DNA of 53,004 nucleotides from Streptosporangiaceae bacterium (GTDB lineage: Bacteria; Actinomycetota; Actinomycetes; Streptosporangiales; Streptosporangiaceae). The DNA lies in the NCBI GenBank assembly GCA_030040155.1, contig JASHUG010000460.1, forward strand, positions 1-53,004. The letters run 5' to 3'. The notes under the pieces were generated by a model that did not search any database, was not told the DNA's origin, and saw only the letters and a list, made by a program, of their open reading frames with translations. Positions 36,751-46,202 of the stretch are shown piece by piece (within the stretch, counting starts at the first letter, position 1; every line of letters begins with the position of its first letter). The position numbers were made by a program, and so were the translations under genes.

Positions 36751-37635
36751 CTACACCTGCCTGGTCGCGGTCGAGGCGAACAGTCCAGACGGCCGGAACA
36801 TCAGCACCAGGATCAGCAGCGCCAGGCCCGCGAGCTCAGGCAGGTTGCTGCCGACGTAGCCGGTCACGTAGTTGAGCAGCACGCCCAGGATCAGGCCACC
36901 GACGATCGCGCCGCCCGGACTGTCCAGCCCGCCGATCACGGCCGCGGTGAAACCGAGCACGAAGATGGAGTCCATGCTGTTCGGGTACAGGAATGTCTGC
37001 GGAGTGACGAGCATCCCGGCCAGAGCGCCGATGAGTCCCGCCAGTGCCCAGCCCAGGGTCGTGATGCGGCCGACCCGGACGCCCATGAGCTGGGCGACGG
37101 TCCCGCTGAACGCCGAGGCCCGCATGCGCAGCCCGACCGGTGTGTACCGGAACAGCACGGCCAGCAGGCCGGCCGCGGCCAGCACCGCCACGGCGGTGAA
37201 GATGGCGCTCGGCGACGCGCCCTCGCCAAGGTCAAAGCTCCCGATCTTCGCTCCGACGATGGAGTACGGCGTCGGGAAGGAGCGGTTCTTGCTGCCGTAG
37301 ATGATCCCGGCCAGGCCCTCGACGAGGATGAGCAGGCCGATCGTCACGATCACGGTGTTCAGGTGCGGCTTCCCGGCGGCCGGCCGGATGACGACCCGTT
37401 CCACCACGCCGCCGATGACCAGCCCGGCGGCCAGCGCGACTACGAACCCCAGCCAGTAATTGCCAGTGGCGTTGATCACCATCAGCGCTATGTAGCTGGT
37501 GAACATCGCCAAGCCGCCCTGGGCGTAGTTGAGCACTCGGGTCGCGCGCCAGATCAGAACGAGCGACAGCCCGATGGCGGCGTAGATCACGCCGTCACTC
37601 ACGCCTCCGAGCGTGAACTCGACGAACTCTTGCAT
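36751..37635 (-). CDS. LivH-type ABC permease
   Basis: GVSDGVIYAAIGLSLVLIWRATRVLNYAQGGLAMFTSYIAL ... AAVIGGLDSPGGAIVGGLILGVL. Confidence 0.92.
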   Translation of the reverse strand: MQEFVEFTLGGVSDGVIYAAIGLSLVLIWRATRVLNYAQGGLAMFTSYIALMVINATGNYWLGFVVALAAGLVIGGVVERVVIRPAAGKPHLNTVIVTIGLLILVEGLAGIIYGSKNRSFPTPYSIVGAKIGSFDLGEGASPSAIFTAVAVLAAAGLLAVLFRYTPVGLRMRASAFSGTVAQLMGVRVGRITTLGWALAGLIGALAGMLVTPQTFLYPNSMDSIFVLGFTAAVIGGLDSPGGAIVGGLILGVLLNYVTGYVGSNLPELAGLALLILVLMFRPSGLFASTATRQV

Positions 37636-37647
37636 CGGCGGCCTCCG

Positions 37648-38367
37648 CTAGAAACCCAGGTAGTGCCGGCGCAACGCAACGTCGGCGGCCAGCTCGCCGG
37701 CAGCCGCAGTCGCGACCACCTTGCCGAGATTCAGCACGACCCCCTGGTCGGCGATCGACAACGCACTGCGCGCGTTCTGCTCGACCAGCAGCACGGTCAG
37801 CCCGCTCTCGTCGCGCAGTTGCCTGACGAGGTCCATGACCTGTGCCACGACCTTCGGGGCCAAGCCGAGGGAGGGCTCGTCGAGCAGCAGTACCCGAGGC
37901 GCGGACAGCAGCGCCCTGGCGATCACGAGCATCTGCCGCTCCCCGCCCGACAGAGTCGCCGCGTGCCTGCGCCGGCGATCGGCGAGGATGCTGAACTTCC
38001 GGTAGGCGTCTTCCAGGGCCGCGGCACGGTCGGCGCGGCGCCGTAGCAGCAACCCGAGCTTGAGGTTCTCCTCGACCGTCAGCTCCGTGATGACACCCTG
38101 ACCTTCAGGCACGTGCGCGACGCCGGCCCTGGCGATGTGGTCGGGCGCAAGCCTGGTCAGGCTGACGTCATCCAGCCGCACCTGGCCGCCGCGCGTCCGG
38201 ACGAAACCGGAGATCGTCCGCAGCAGGGTCGTCTTCCCGGCTCCGTTGGCGCCCAGGACGGCGGTGATGGTGGCCGGCCGGGCCGTGATCGAGACTCCGT
38301 TCAGCACCGGCGTGCTGTTATAACCGGCGACAACGTCGGTCACGGCGAGCGATGACGCCGGCATCAC
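37648..38367 (-). CDS. LivF-type ABC ATPase
   Basis: GANGAGKTTLLRTISG, TLSGGERQMLVIARALLSAPRVLLLDEPSLGLAP. Confidence 0.95.
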   Translation of the reverse strand: MMPASSLAVTDVVAGYNSTPVLNGVSITARPATITAVLGANGAGKTTLLRTISGFVRTRGGQVRLDDVSLTRLAPDHIARAGVAHVPEGQGVITELTVEENLKLGLLLRRRADRAAALEDAYRKFSILADRRRRHAATLSGGERQMLVIARALLSAPRVLLLDEPSLGLAPKVVAQVMDLVRQLRDESGLTVLLVEQNARSALSIADQGVVLNLGKVVATAAAGELAADVALRRHYLGF

Positions 38368-39263
38368 TGGCTCGCCTCCTCATGCTGGCCAGCCGCCCTG
38401 GCCGCATTCCCGCTTGCCCCGTCCGCTGCCGCCGCGTCCTGTTCGGTGCCATCCGACGTCACGACGTCTGAGCCGAGATAGGCGGCGGTAACCGCGGGGT
38501 CAGCCTGGATCTGCTCAGGCGTGCCTGCGGCAATGACCTTGCCGAAGTCGAGCACGAAGATCTGCTGGCAGACCGACATCATTAGGTCCATCCGGTGCTC
38601 GATGACCACGACCGTGCACTGCTCAGCCAGCGAGGTCATCAGGTCACCGAGATCGGCCAGCTCCGAATCGGACAGCCCGCTGGCAGGCTCGTCGAGAAGG
38701 AGCAGCCGTGGCCTGGCCACCAGCGCCCTGGCGAGCGCCACTCGCTTGCGCAGGCCGTGTGCGAGCGTGTCCGGCATGGCCTCCGCATGCTCGCCGACGC
38801 CCACTAGCTCCAGCGCGCGCATCGCGTCGTCGCGCAGCCGGCGTTCGTCGTGGTCGGAGCGCGGCAGCCCGAGTAAACCGGACCAGAACCCGGCCCTGGA
38901 CCTGCTAGTCGCGCCGACCATGACGTTCTCGACGACGGTAAGCCCGCTGAACAAGCCGATGCCCTGGAGCGTCCTGGCGATGCCCAGGCGTGCCAGCCGA
39001 TGCGGGCGCATCCGGCTGAGCTGCCTGCCGCCGAAGGCAATGGTTCCTGCCTGCGGCCGGACGAATCCGCACAGGACGTTCAGCAGCGTGGTCTTGCCCG
39101 CCCCGTTGGGCCCGATGATGCCGGTCACCTGCCGTGCCGCTGCGCTCAGCGAGACATCGTCCAGCGCCACCAGGCCGCCGAAGTGAACGGTTATCCCCCG
39201 CACGTCCAGGCTGTCGTCTACCGCCCCGGTGTGCTCGCCTGCGCCAGGTGAACCGCTATTCAT
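38364..39263 (-). CDS. LivG-type ABC ATPase
   Basis: GPNGAGKTTLLNVLCGF, AHGLRKRVALARALVARPRLLLLDEPASGLSDSE; start at MNSGSPGAG. Confidence 0.93.
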   Translation of the reverse strand: MNSGSPGAGEHTGAVDDSLDVRGITVHFGGLVALDDVSLSAAARQVTGIIGPNGAGKTTLLNVLCGFVRPQAGTIAFGGRQLSRMRPHRLARLGIARTLQGIGLFSGLTVVENVMVGATSRSRAGFWSGLLGLPRSDHDERRLRDDAMRALELVGVGEHAEAMPDTLAHGLRKRVALARALVARPRLLLLDEPASGLSDSELADLGDLMTSLAEQCTVVVIEHRMDLMMSVCQQIFVLDFGKVIAAGTPEQIQADPAVTAAYLGSDVVTSDGTEQDAAAADGASGNAARAAGQHEEASQ

Positions 39264-39427
39264 CGTGCATGGTCCTCGCTCAGACCCGCGACGCCGCAAA
39301 GGAATGAACCAAGATTCACGACCGGCGCTACCCGGCGCAAGGTCGGCTCTCATTTGTTGCCAAAACGAGACCTATCGGCGAGCCATTCGCTGCGAAAGGC
39401 TCCGTTTGGCCGACCTGACGTGACCGC

Positions 39428-40186
39428 TCACACGAACTTGACCCGTACCCCGGCATCGGTCAGCGCCGCCGCTGCCTCGGGGTCGGCGTCCCGGTCGGTG
39501 ATCAGCTCACTGACCGCGGCGACCTCGCAGATCCGCGCGAACGCGATCTTCCCGATCTTGGAACTGTCGGCGACGACGACCACCCGCCGCGAGCAGCTGA
39601 TCATGACGCCGTTCGTGTGGGCCTCTACCTCTTGGTGCGTGGTGCAGCCGGCCCTCGCGTCGATCCCGTCGACGCCGATGAAGGCCACGTCGAGGTTCAG
39701 ACCGGTCAGGCTCGCCTCAGCGATTGGCCCCGACAGCTCGTATGACTCACTTCTGACCACGCCGCCGGTGACGATCAGCTTGAGCTTCGGCCGGACCGCG
39801 AGCTCGGAGGCGATGTTCAGCGCGTTCGTCACGATGGTCAGCTTTTGCTGGTCTGCCAGCGCGCGCGCCAACTCGGTCGCCGTCGTGCCCCCGGTGAGCC
39901 CGATCGCCATGCCTTCTGTGACGTAGGTAGCCGCCTCGCTGGCGATGCGCCGCTTGGACTCGGCGTGCCTGACCCCCTTATACCGAAGCGGCAGCTCATA
40001 GGACACGGCGTGGGCGATGGCACCGCCATGGGTTCGAGCCAGCAGCCGCTGCCGCTCCAGATGCACCAGGTCCCGGCGGATCGTGGCGGGCGAGGCGGAT
40101 AGATCGACGGCGAGGTCGGCGACCGCCACGGAACCACCATCCGCGAGGCGTTCCAGGATCGCGCTCAAACGCGCCGCTCTGTGCAC
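39428..40186 (-). CDS. DeoR family regulator (AgaR-like) A
   Basis: SVAVADLAVDLSASPATIRRDLVHLERQRLLARTHGGAI ... GGTTATELARALADQQKLTIVTNALNIASEL ... DVAFIGVDGIDARAGCTT. Confidence 0.92.
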   Translation of the reverse strand: MHRAARLSAILERLADGGSVAVADLAVDLSASPATIRRDLVHLERQRLLARTHGGAIAHAVSYELPLRYKGVRHAESKRRIASEAATYVTEGMAIGLTGGTTATELARALADQQKLTIVTNALNIASELAVRPKLKLIVTGGVVRSESYELSGPIAEASLTGLNLDVAFIGVDGIDARAGCTTHQEVEAHTNGVMISCSRRVVVVADSSKIGKIAFARICEVAAVSELITDRDADPEAAAALTDAGVRVKFV

Positions 40187-40676
40187 AGCGAGAAATCATA
40201 TCGTGGCTGGTTGGAAGCTTCGGCACGATTTGGGCGCACACAGCCCTGCCGCCGGTCAGTGGTCACTTATGCACGATTGGTTCGTCCGAGCGCAAAGGAA
40301 ACCTTGCCTCTATGACGGAATCTCTTCTAGATTGGCGAGTTATGAGCGTAATCGATCAGGTCGGCCCAAGTCGTGCGCTCTTCGCCGCCTGGATCCAGCT
40401 GCGCTCAGCCCAACCCGAGCGCGCGGGCTCCCGCGGTCGCGGCCGCGCCTGCAATGCCGGTCGGCGACCCTGCTCAGAACGGTATGCACCCGGTTCCCGC
40501 GCGGCCAGACCCCGCGGACACAGTACGGGCGGCAGGTCTAGATCCAGCGGCAGGTACACGGCCAGCCGCGCGGGCGGCCCGCTCCCGCGTCATTCCCGCC
40601 GGGCTCTGCCCGACAGCCGTTGCTGACGGCGTCGGTGAGCCCGCCGAACCCAGCGTTTGGCTGAAGGAAGATGCAG

Positions 40677-42005
40677 ATGAAGGATCTACGCACTGTTGGC
40701 AGACGCACCGGAGCGCTCGCCGCCGCGATAGCCCTGGTCACGGCCGGCGCGGCCTGCGGCTCGAGCAGCCCTTCCTCAACTTCAAGCTCGAGCCCGAGTT
40801 CCATTACCGTCGCGGTCGCTTACCCGGCACCGCCCAAGGCACTGCTCGACCAGTTCACTAAGCAGACGGGCATCACTGTGAACTGGGTCAACATCGGCTG
40901 GGACGACCTGCAGACGAAGATTGCTGCAGCCATGTCCGCGAACACCTACTTCGCCGACGCCGCCGACGTCGACTGGTCGAAGGTCGGCGAGTACGAGAAG
41001 ACCGGCTGGTTCATCCCGCTCAATCAGTACTTCAACGTCAGCAGCCTGAGCTCTGACATGCCGCAGCTGGGCACGTTCATCGTGGACGGCAAGCTGATTG
41101 GCATGCCCTTTGACTCCTCGTTCATCGTCACCACCGCGAACGCGAACGACTTCAAGAAGGCCGGCATCACCAGCATGCCGACCACGCTGGCCGGCTGGTC
41201 GTCGGCGCTCGGGAAGGTCGGCAAGGCCAACGGCATGGCCAACCCGCTTGACATCCAGTTCGCGACCGCTGAGGGCCTGTCGACGTGCTGGTATCAGATG
41301 ACCGCGGCATTTGGCGGCTCGGTCCTCAGCTCCAGCTACAGCCCGGAGTTCACCTCACCGAGCTCACCCGGTTACAAGGCGATGACCTGGATGGTCAACG
41401 CCTACAAGAGCGGCCTCGTGCCGAAAGCCAACATCAACGTCACCGACTACGACGGGTTCACCACCGAGATGGCCAAGAACCGCGTCGCCGCCGTCATGTG
41501 CGACTACTCCGGCAGCGTCGCGTCCATCTACAACGTCCCGTCGTCATCGTCGGTCGTGAACCAGACGGAGTACGTGCAGACGCCAGGCGCCACCGGTCCC
41601 GGCATGAACGTTGCCAACCCGGACGGGATCGGGATCCCGAGGAACGCCCACAACGTGGCCGGCGCGGTGAAGTTCATCAAGTGGTTCACCTCCACCGAGA
41701 ACCAGGCCATCTGGGCCGGCCTGGACGGCCCGAAGGACGTGGTGAGCACGTTCCCGCTCCCGGCCAGGCTGTCCAGCTTCAAGCTCCTGGAGAAGGCGGG
41801 CAACATCGGTCAGGCTTCGCAGCTGGCCGCCATCCTCGCGGCCCACGCGAAGGCACCGTTCCCGAATGGCGCGCCGCCGTGGTACGTCCAGTTCAGCGCG
41901 GCCGTCCAGACCAACATCCACGAGGCCGCCGCCGGGCAGGAAACCATAGCCCAGGCGGTGAGCGCGATCGCCAACACAGTGAACCAGCTCAAGGCGTCCG
42001 GCTAG
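40677..42005 (+). CDS. Sugar ABC transporter substrate-binding lipoprotein
   Basis: Signal/lipobox LVTAGAACGSSSPSST; extracellular solute-binding family 1 features; first ATG at 40671 is the alternative start. Confidence 0.9.
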   Translation: MKDLRTVGRRTGALAAAIALVTAGAACGSSSPSSTSSSSPSSITVAVAYPAPPKALLDQFTKQTGITVNWVNIGWDDLQTKIAAAMSANTYFADAADVDWSKVGEYEKTGWFIPLNQYFNVSSLSSDMPQLGTFIVDGKLIGMPFDSSFIVTTANANDFKKAGITSMPTTLAGWSSALGKVGKANGMANPLDIQFATAEGLSTCWYQMTAAFGGSVLSSSYSPEFTSPSSPGYKAMTWMVNAYKSGLVPKANINVTDYDGFTTEMAKNRVAAVMCDYSGSVASIYNVPSSSSVVNQTEYVQTPGATGPGMNVANPDGIGIPRNAHNVAGAVKFIKWFTSTENQAIWAGLDGPKDVVSTFPLPARLSSFKLLEKAGNIGQASQLAAILAAHAKAPFPNGAPPWYVQFSAAVQTNIHEAAAGQETIAQAVSAIANTVNQLKASG

Positions 42006-42023
42006 GCTGTCCCGCCTAGCTCG

Positions 42024-42060
42024 CTCCCGGCACCAGGCCGCTGCGTACTGGTGCCGGGAG
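42024..42060 (+). promoter_or_regulatory. Intercistronic stem-loop CTCCCGGCACCAG-N11-CTGGTGCCGGGAG
   Basis: 13-bp perfect stem, 11-nt loop, just after the substrate-binding gene stop and before the permease genes. Confidence 0.75.
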
Positions 42061-42098
42061 GCGTGGACCCGCGACGGCCAGTCAGGAGGCCCCGAAGC

Positions 42099-42986
42099 TT
42101 GAGAACGCGACTGCGCCGCCAGCTGTTGCCCTACATCCTGGTCTCGCCGTTGCTGGTGTTCATCGTGGCCCTGTCCTTCGTCCCGACCGTCGACACGACG
42201 GTCGAGGCCTTCTTCCGGGTCATGCCGCTGGATCCGCCCACCGCGTTTACCGGCGTCGGCAACTTCCGTGCCCTGTTCGACAATCCCGCGATCGTGACCT
42301 CGTGGGTCAACACCGCCGTCTACGTGGCCATCGGCGTGGTGGCCTCGGTCGTGCTCGGCACCGCGATCGCCGTGGCGCTGCGACGGCGGTTCCGGTTCCG
42401 CGGGATCATGCTCGCCCTCGTCATCTTGCCGTGGGCGCTGCCTTCGGTGGTCGAGGCGGTGATCTGGAGCTGGATCTACAACCCGACGTTCGGCGTGCTC
42501 AACAGCGCGCTGAAGTCCCTGCATGCAATCGGCGGATACCACGTGTGGCTCGGACTCGACCGGTGGCTGACCATCGCGCTGATCGAGATCGTCCAGGTCT
42601 GGCAGATCACGCCCCTGTCCGCGCTGATCATCATGGCCGCACTGCAGTCGATCCCGCCTGACCTCTACGAGGCGGCGCGAGTGGACGGCGCGGGAGCGCT
42701 GTCGTCCTTCCGGCGGATCTCGCTGCCGCTGATCAGGCCCGCGGTTGCCGTTGCCGCGGTCGAGGCCCTGGTCCTGTCGCTGAACATCTTCGACCAGGTC
42801 TACATACTCAACGGGATCGCGCCCCTGGGCTCCTCGGTCATGCTGCAGACCTACGTGACGACGTTCGAGGACCTCAACTTCGGCGGCGGGTACGCCCTGT
42901 CGCTGCTGGTCACAGCGGCCACCGCGCTGGCGTCGATGGCCATGCTGGCGCTGCTGTACCGCCGGACGGAGGCGGCGGTCACGTGA
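42099..42986 (+). CDS. Sugar ABC permease 1 (MalF-like)
   Basis: LLPYILVSPLLVFIVALSFVPTVDTTVEAFFRV ... EAARVDGAGALSSFRRISLPLIRPAVAVA; TTG start with AGGAGG RBS preferred to GTG 42051, which lies in the hairpin. Confidence 0.9.
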   Translation: MRTRLRRQLLPYILVSPLLVFIVALSFVPTVDTTVEAFFRVMPLDPPTAFTGVGNFRALFDNPAIVTSWVNTAVYVAIGVVASVVLGTAIAVALRRRFRFRGIMLALVILPWALPSVVEAVIWSWIYNPTFGVLNSALKSLHAIGGYHVWLGLDRWLTIALIEIVQVWQITPLSALIIMAALQSIPPDLYEAARVDGAGALSSFRRISLPLIRPAVAVAAVEALVLSLNIFDQVYILNGIAPLGSSVMLQTYVTTFEDLNFGGGYALSLLVTAATALASMAMLALLYRRTEAAVT

Positions 42987-43915
42987 CGGCTGACTCTCAG
43001 GCGGAGACCAGGCTGACGCGCGCCGCCGACAGCGCCGCGGCCCGCCGCTTCGCACGCGCGCTGTCGCGCCGCCCGGCGCGCGCGCTCGGCCGCGTCATCA
43101 CGCTCGCGGTGATCTTGCTGTGGTCGCTGTTCCCGATCTACTGGGCGCTCAACACCAGCCTCACCACGCTGTCGGCCGCCGACAGCACGCCGGCCCGTTA
43201 CGTTCCCTCCCCGCTGGTCGGGACCAGCTACAAGTCGGTATTCGGCATCGGCGGTGCGAGTCAGGACGGCATCTCCAGCCAGCTCGGCCGGTCCCTGCTG
43301 AACTCCGCGGTCGAGTCCGGCGGCGCGATGATCCTGACGGTCGTGATCGCCGTCTTTGCGGCGTACGCCTTCGCCCGGCTGCAGTTCCGGTTCAAGCGGA
43401 CGATCTTCGTGAGCGTCCTGGCCACGCTCTTGCTGCCGGCCTACGCCACGCTGATACCGCTGTACCGGATCATGGCCAGCCTCGGGCTGGTGAACACCTA
43501 CATCGCGGTGATCCTGGTGTACACCTCAGGCTTCCTGCCGCTGGCAATCTGGATTCTCTACAACTACTTCAACAGCATCCCGCGAGAACTCGAAGAGGCC
43601 GCGTTCGTGGACGGCGCCTCGCCCATGCGGGCCCTGCTTCGCGTGGTGGTCCCGGTCGCGATGCCGGGAATCGCGGCGGCCGCCATCATCGCGTTCCTGC
43701 TCGGCTGGGCGCAGTTCCTGTTCCCGCTGGTGCTCACGACCGACCTGAGCACGCAGCCGGTCACGGTCATTGTCGCGGCGCTGAACCAGCAACGCATCGT
43801 CCCGTTCACGCTCATGATGGCCTGCGGCGTGCTGGCCGCAGCGGTCCCTGGCGTGCTCGCGCTGATACTCAACCGCTATATCGTCGAGGGCGTCACCGCG
43901 GGCTCGGTCAAGTAA
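42983..43915 (+). CDS. Sugar ABC permease 2 (MalG-like)
   Basis: ELEEAAFVDGASPMRALLRVVVPVAMPGIAAAAIIAFLLGWAQFLFPLVLT. Confidence 0.92.
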   Translation: MTADSQAETRLTRAADSAAARRFARALSRRPARALGRVITLAVILLWSLFPIYWALNTSLTTLSAADSTPARYVPSPLVGTSYKSVFGIGGASQDGISSQLGRSLLNSAVESGGAMILTVVIAVFAAYAFARLQFRFKRTIFVSVLATLLLPAYATLIPLYRIMASLGLVNTYIAVILVYTSGFLPLAIWILYNYFNSIPRELEEAAFVDGASPMRALLRVVVPVAMPGIAAAAIIAFLLGWAQFLFPLVLTTDLSTQPVTVIVAALNQQRIVPFTLMMACGVLAAAVPGVLALILNRYIVEGVTAGSVK

Positions 43916-43929
43916 CCCCGCCCGGCACG

Positions 43930-44835
43930 CTACCGCCCCGCCTGCACGACGGACCGGTCAAGGAACCTGGGCCGGTCAGGATCGAGACCGCGGATCTCCG
44001 CCGTGGTGACGGCGACGCGCTGGGCTACGACGAGCTCGGCCTGCGGGTCGGCGTCCCCGCTGATGACGGTGGCGCCCGTGCGCCGGATGTCGCTGGCAAG
44101 TGCGCTATCGACGGCGTTGCCAAGCAGCCACACCACCGAGTTCTCCGTCGCGACGGCTATGGGGCCGTGCCGGTACTCCATCGGGGGATATGCCTCGCTC
44201 CAGGCCCCCGCGGCCTCCTGCACCTTGAGCGCCGCCTCGCGCGCTATGCCGATCGCCCAGCCGTGGCCGAGGAACACGTAGTGCGCGCGGTTCAGCACGT
44301 GCTCGTCCAGGTCGGCCGCGAGCGCCGCCCGAGCCTGCTCGATCACCGGCTGGAGATCGTGCCCGATGTGAGCGCGCGCCAGGGTCAGGACCGTCGTGGC
44401 GAATCGCGTCTGGACGACCGACTGCTCATCGGCGTAGTCGAGCACCAGCAGTTGGTCTGCCACCTCGGCGATCGGAGTCGCAGCATCGGCGGTGATGCCG
44501 ACCTTGCGCACCGGGCGAGGCAGGCCCTGCAGCGCGTCGAGGACCTCCGTCGTGGTACCCGAGCGCGTCACGGCGACGACCGTGTCGTAGGGCCGGGCAC
44601 CGGAGGTGAGGAACTCCGAGGCCGGGTACGCGTCGGTCTCGCCTAGCCCGGCTACCTGCCGCGCAACTGCAATCGCGGTCGCCACGTGCCATGACGTGCC
44701 ACAGCCGATGATCGCGGCACGCTCACCGCTATCCGGAAGGATCTTGGCGGCATCGGCCACGGAGTCCAGCGCCCGAGACCAGCAGTCAGGCTGGCTGGCG
44801 ATCTCCGCGAGCACGTACGGCTGACGTCCCTGCAC
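43930..44835 (-). CDS. SIS domain protein (AgaS/GlmS-isomerase-like)
   Basis: AAIIGCGTSWHVATAIAVARQV, VVAVTRSGTTTEVLDALQGL, FLGHGWAIGIAREAALKVQEAAGAWSEAYPPMEYRHGPIAV. Confidence 0.9.
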   Translation of the reverse strand: MQGRQPYVLAEIASQPDCWSRALDSVADAAKILPDSGERAAIIGCGTSWHVATAIAVARQVAGLGETDAYPASEFLTSGARPYDTVVAVTRSGTTTEVLDALQGLPRPVRKVGITADAATPIAEVADQLLVLDYADEQSVVQTRFATTVLTLARAHIGHDLQPVIEQARAALAADLDEHVLNRAHYVFLGHGWAIGIAREAALKVQEAAGAWSEAYPPMEYRHGPIAVATENSVVWLLGNAVDSALASDIRRTGATVISGDADPQAELVVAQRVAVTTAEIRGLDPDRPRFLDRSVVQAGR

Positions 44836-45209
44836 TGGCAGTCCCTTCGCCGACCCCTGCCGGGGCGCTCGCCGGGGGCCAGCTCGCTCGCGCCCGCTCC
44901 GGCTGCCGCCAGCGCGGCGCGGGCGGAAACCCGAAAGAAAAGTGCGCTCCCCAACCCCGAAGTGCGCACATCTTGCTCAGCTATATTGCACGATCTAGTC
45001 TACTTTAAACGACTATACGACACGTGTGATCACATCTCAAGCGTCACGTTAGCAGCGCCATTGTGAGCGTGCGCGCGTAAAGGTCGGCCAGCGGCGCCGC
45101 CGTCCGATTCGCGTCCCGGCCGTCCACCGACATCAGCAGGCATCTGACCCCATGAAATGAGGACGGGACGCGCGGGCCAGGCCATGGCGCCGCATCCCTT
45201 TGTCAACCA

Positions 45210-45971
45210 GTGCATCGTCGTGACCGGCTGAACCACATCGTGTCCGCGGTAGTCAAGCGCGGCGAGATCGACGTGCCTTCGCTCGCGGCCGAGTTCAGCG
45301 TGTCGCACGCAACCATCAGGCGCGATCTGGAGGCGCTGCAGCGCCAGCGGCTGGTCTGCCGGACCCACGGCGGCGCCACGATCCATGCTGCCTTTAACGA
45401 CCTGCCGCTCAGCTACAAGACAACGCAGGACCTGCCGGAGAAACAGCAGATCTCGCGGCGGGCCCTTGAGTTCCTCGCCGACGCGCGGGTCATCGGCACG
45501 ACGGGCGGGACCACGGTGGCGCAGTTCACCCGCCTGCTGCGGGACCGGGAGGACCTCACGGTCGTCACGAACGCGCTCAACGTGGCGGTCGAGCTGATCA
45601 GCAACCCGCGGCTGCGAGTCTTCGTGGCCGGCGGCGAGGTGCGCGGCAGCAGCCAGGAGTCCGTCGGCCGCAGCGCGGAGGCGTTCCTGGCCGAGTACAA
45701 CATCGACGTCGCGTTCCTCGGCGTCGACGGGGTAGACGCCGAGGCAGGGTGCACCAACTACGACCCGGCCGGCGCACGCGTGAACGCGATGCTGCTGCGG
45801 CGTGCGCGGACGAGGATCGTGCTCGCCGACGCCACCAAGGTCGGCCGGGTCACGATGGCGCAGGTCTGCCGGATGTCGGAGGTGCACGTGCTGATCACCG
45901 ACGCCCGGGCGCCGGAGGACAAGCTCGGGCTGATCCGGCGCCAGGGCTGCCGCGTGATCTGCGCCCGCTAA
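45210..45971 (+). CDS. DeoR family regulator (AgaR-like) B
   Basis: EIDVPSLAAEFSVSHATIRRDLEALQRQRLVCRTHGGATIH ... GGTTVAQFTRLLRDREDLTVVTNALNVAVEL ... DVAFLGVDGVDAEAGCTN. Confidence 0.92.
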   Translation: MHRRDRLNHIVSAVVKRGEIDVPSLAAEFSVSHATIRRDLEALQRQRLVCRTHGGATIHAAFNDLPLSYKTTQDLPEKQQISRRALEFLADARVIGTTGGTTVAQFTRLLRDREDLTVVTNALNVAVELISNPRLRVFVAGGEVRGSSQESVGRSAEAFLAEYNIDVAFLGVDGVDAEAGCTNYDPAGARVNAMLLRRARTRIVLADATKVGRVTMAQVCRMSEVHVLITDARAPEDKLGLIRRQGCRVICAR

Positions 45972-46202
45972 CCGCAGCCCGCTAACCGCAGCCCGGGCGC
46001 CGCGCACTGGCGCCGCGCACTGCCGCCGCGATTTTCTGCGCGTTGTGAGCACTATGCGACGGATTTTGTGCGCACTTCCTGCTCGGCCTTGGCGCGTTAG
46101 GCGTCTGCGATCAAGATGGCATTCGTACGGACTTGCGTCACCCGAGAGATGGTGCTGGCCGCCGAGACGCGGCACATTGTGCACCGCGATGTGGGAGGAC
46201 TC

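Noticed and set aside
36679-38046. 455-aa plus-strand ORF antisense to LivH/LivF/LivM genes
   Set aside because: Shadow ORF with no recognisable domain; Liv genes on the opposite strand have clear motifs
41544-43055. 503-aa minus-strand ORF antisense to the sugar ABC genes
   Set aside because: Shadow ORF; composition (Arg/His/Gln-rich) and overlap with conserved transporters
45025-45034. TGTGATCACA as a CRP/GlxR site
   Set aside because: Half-sites abut with no 6-bp spacer, so it does not match the CRP consensus; kept only as a generic palindrome
45963-46021. Short tandem duplications CTAACCGCAGCCCG and GGCGCCGCGCACTG after DeoR B
   Set aside because: Only two copies each; likely local slippage, no clear function
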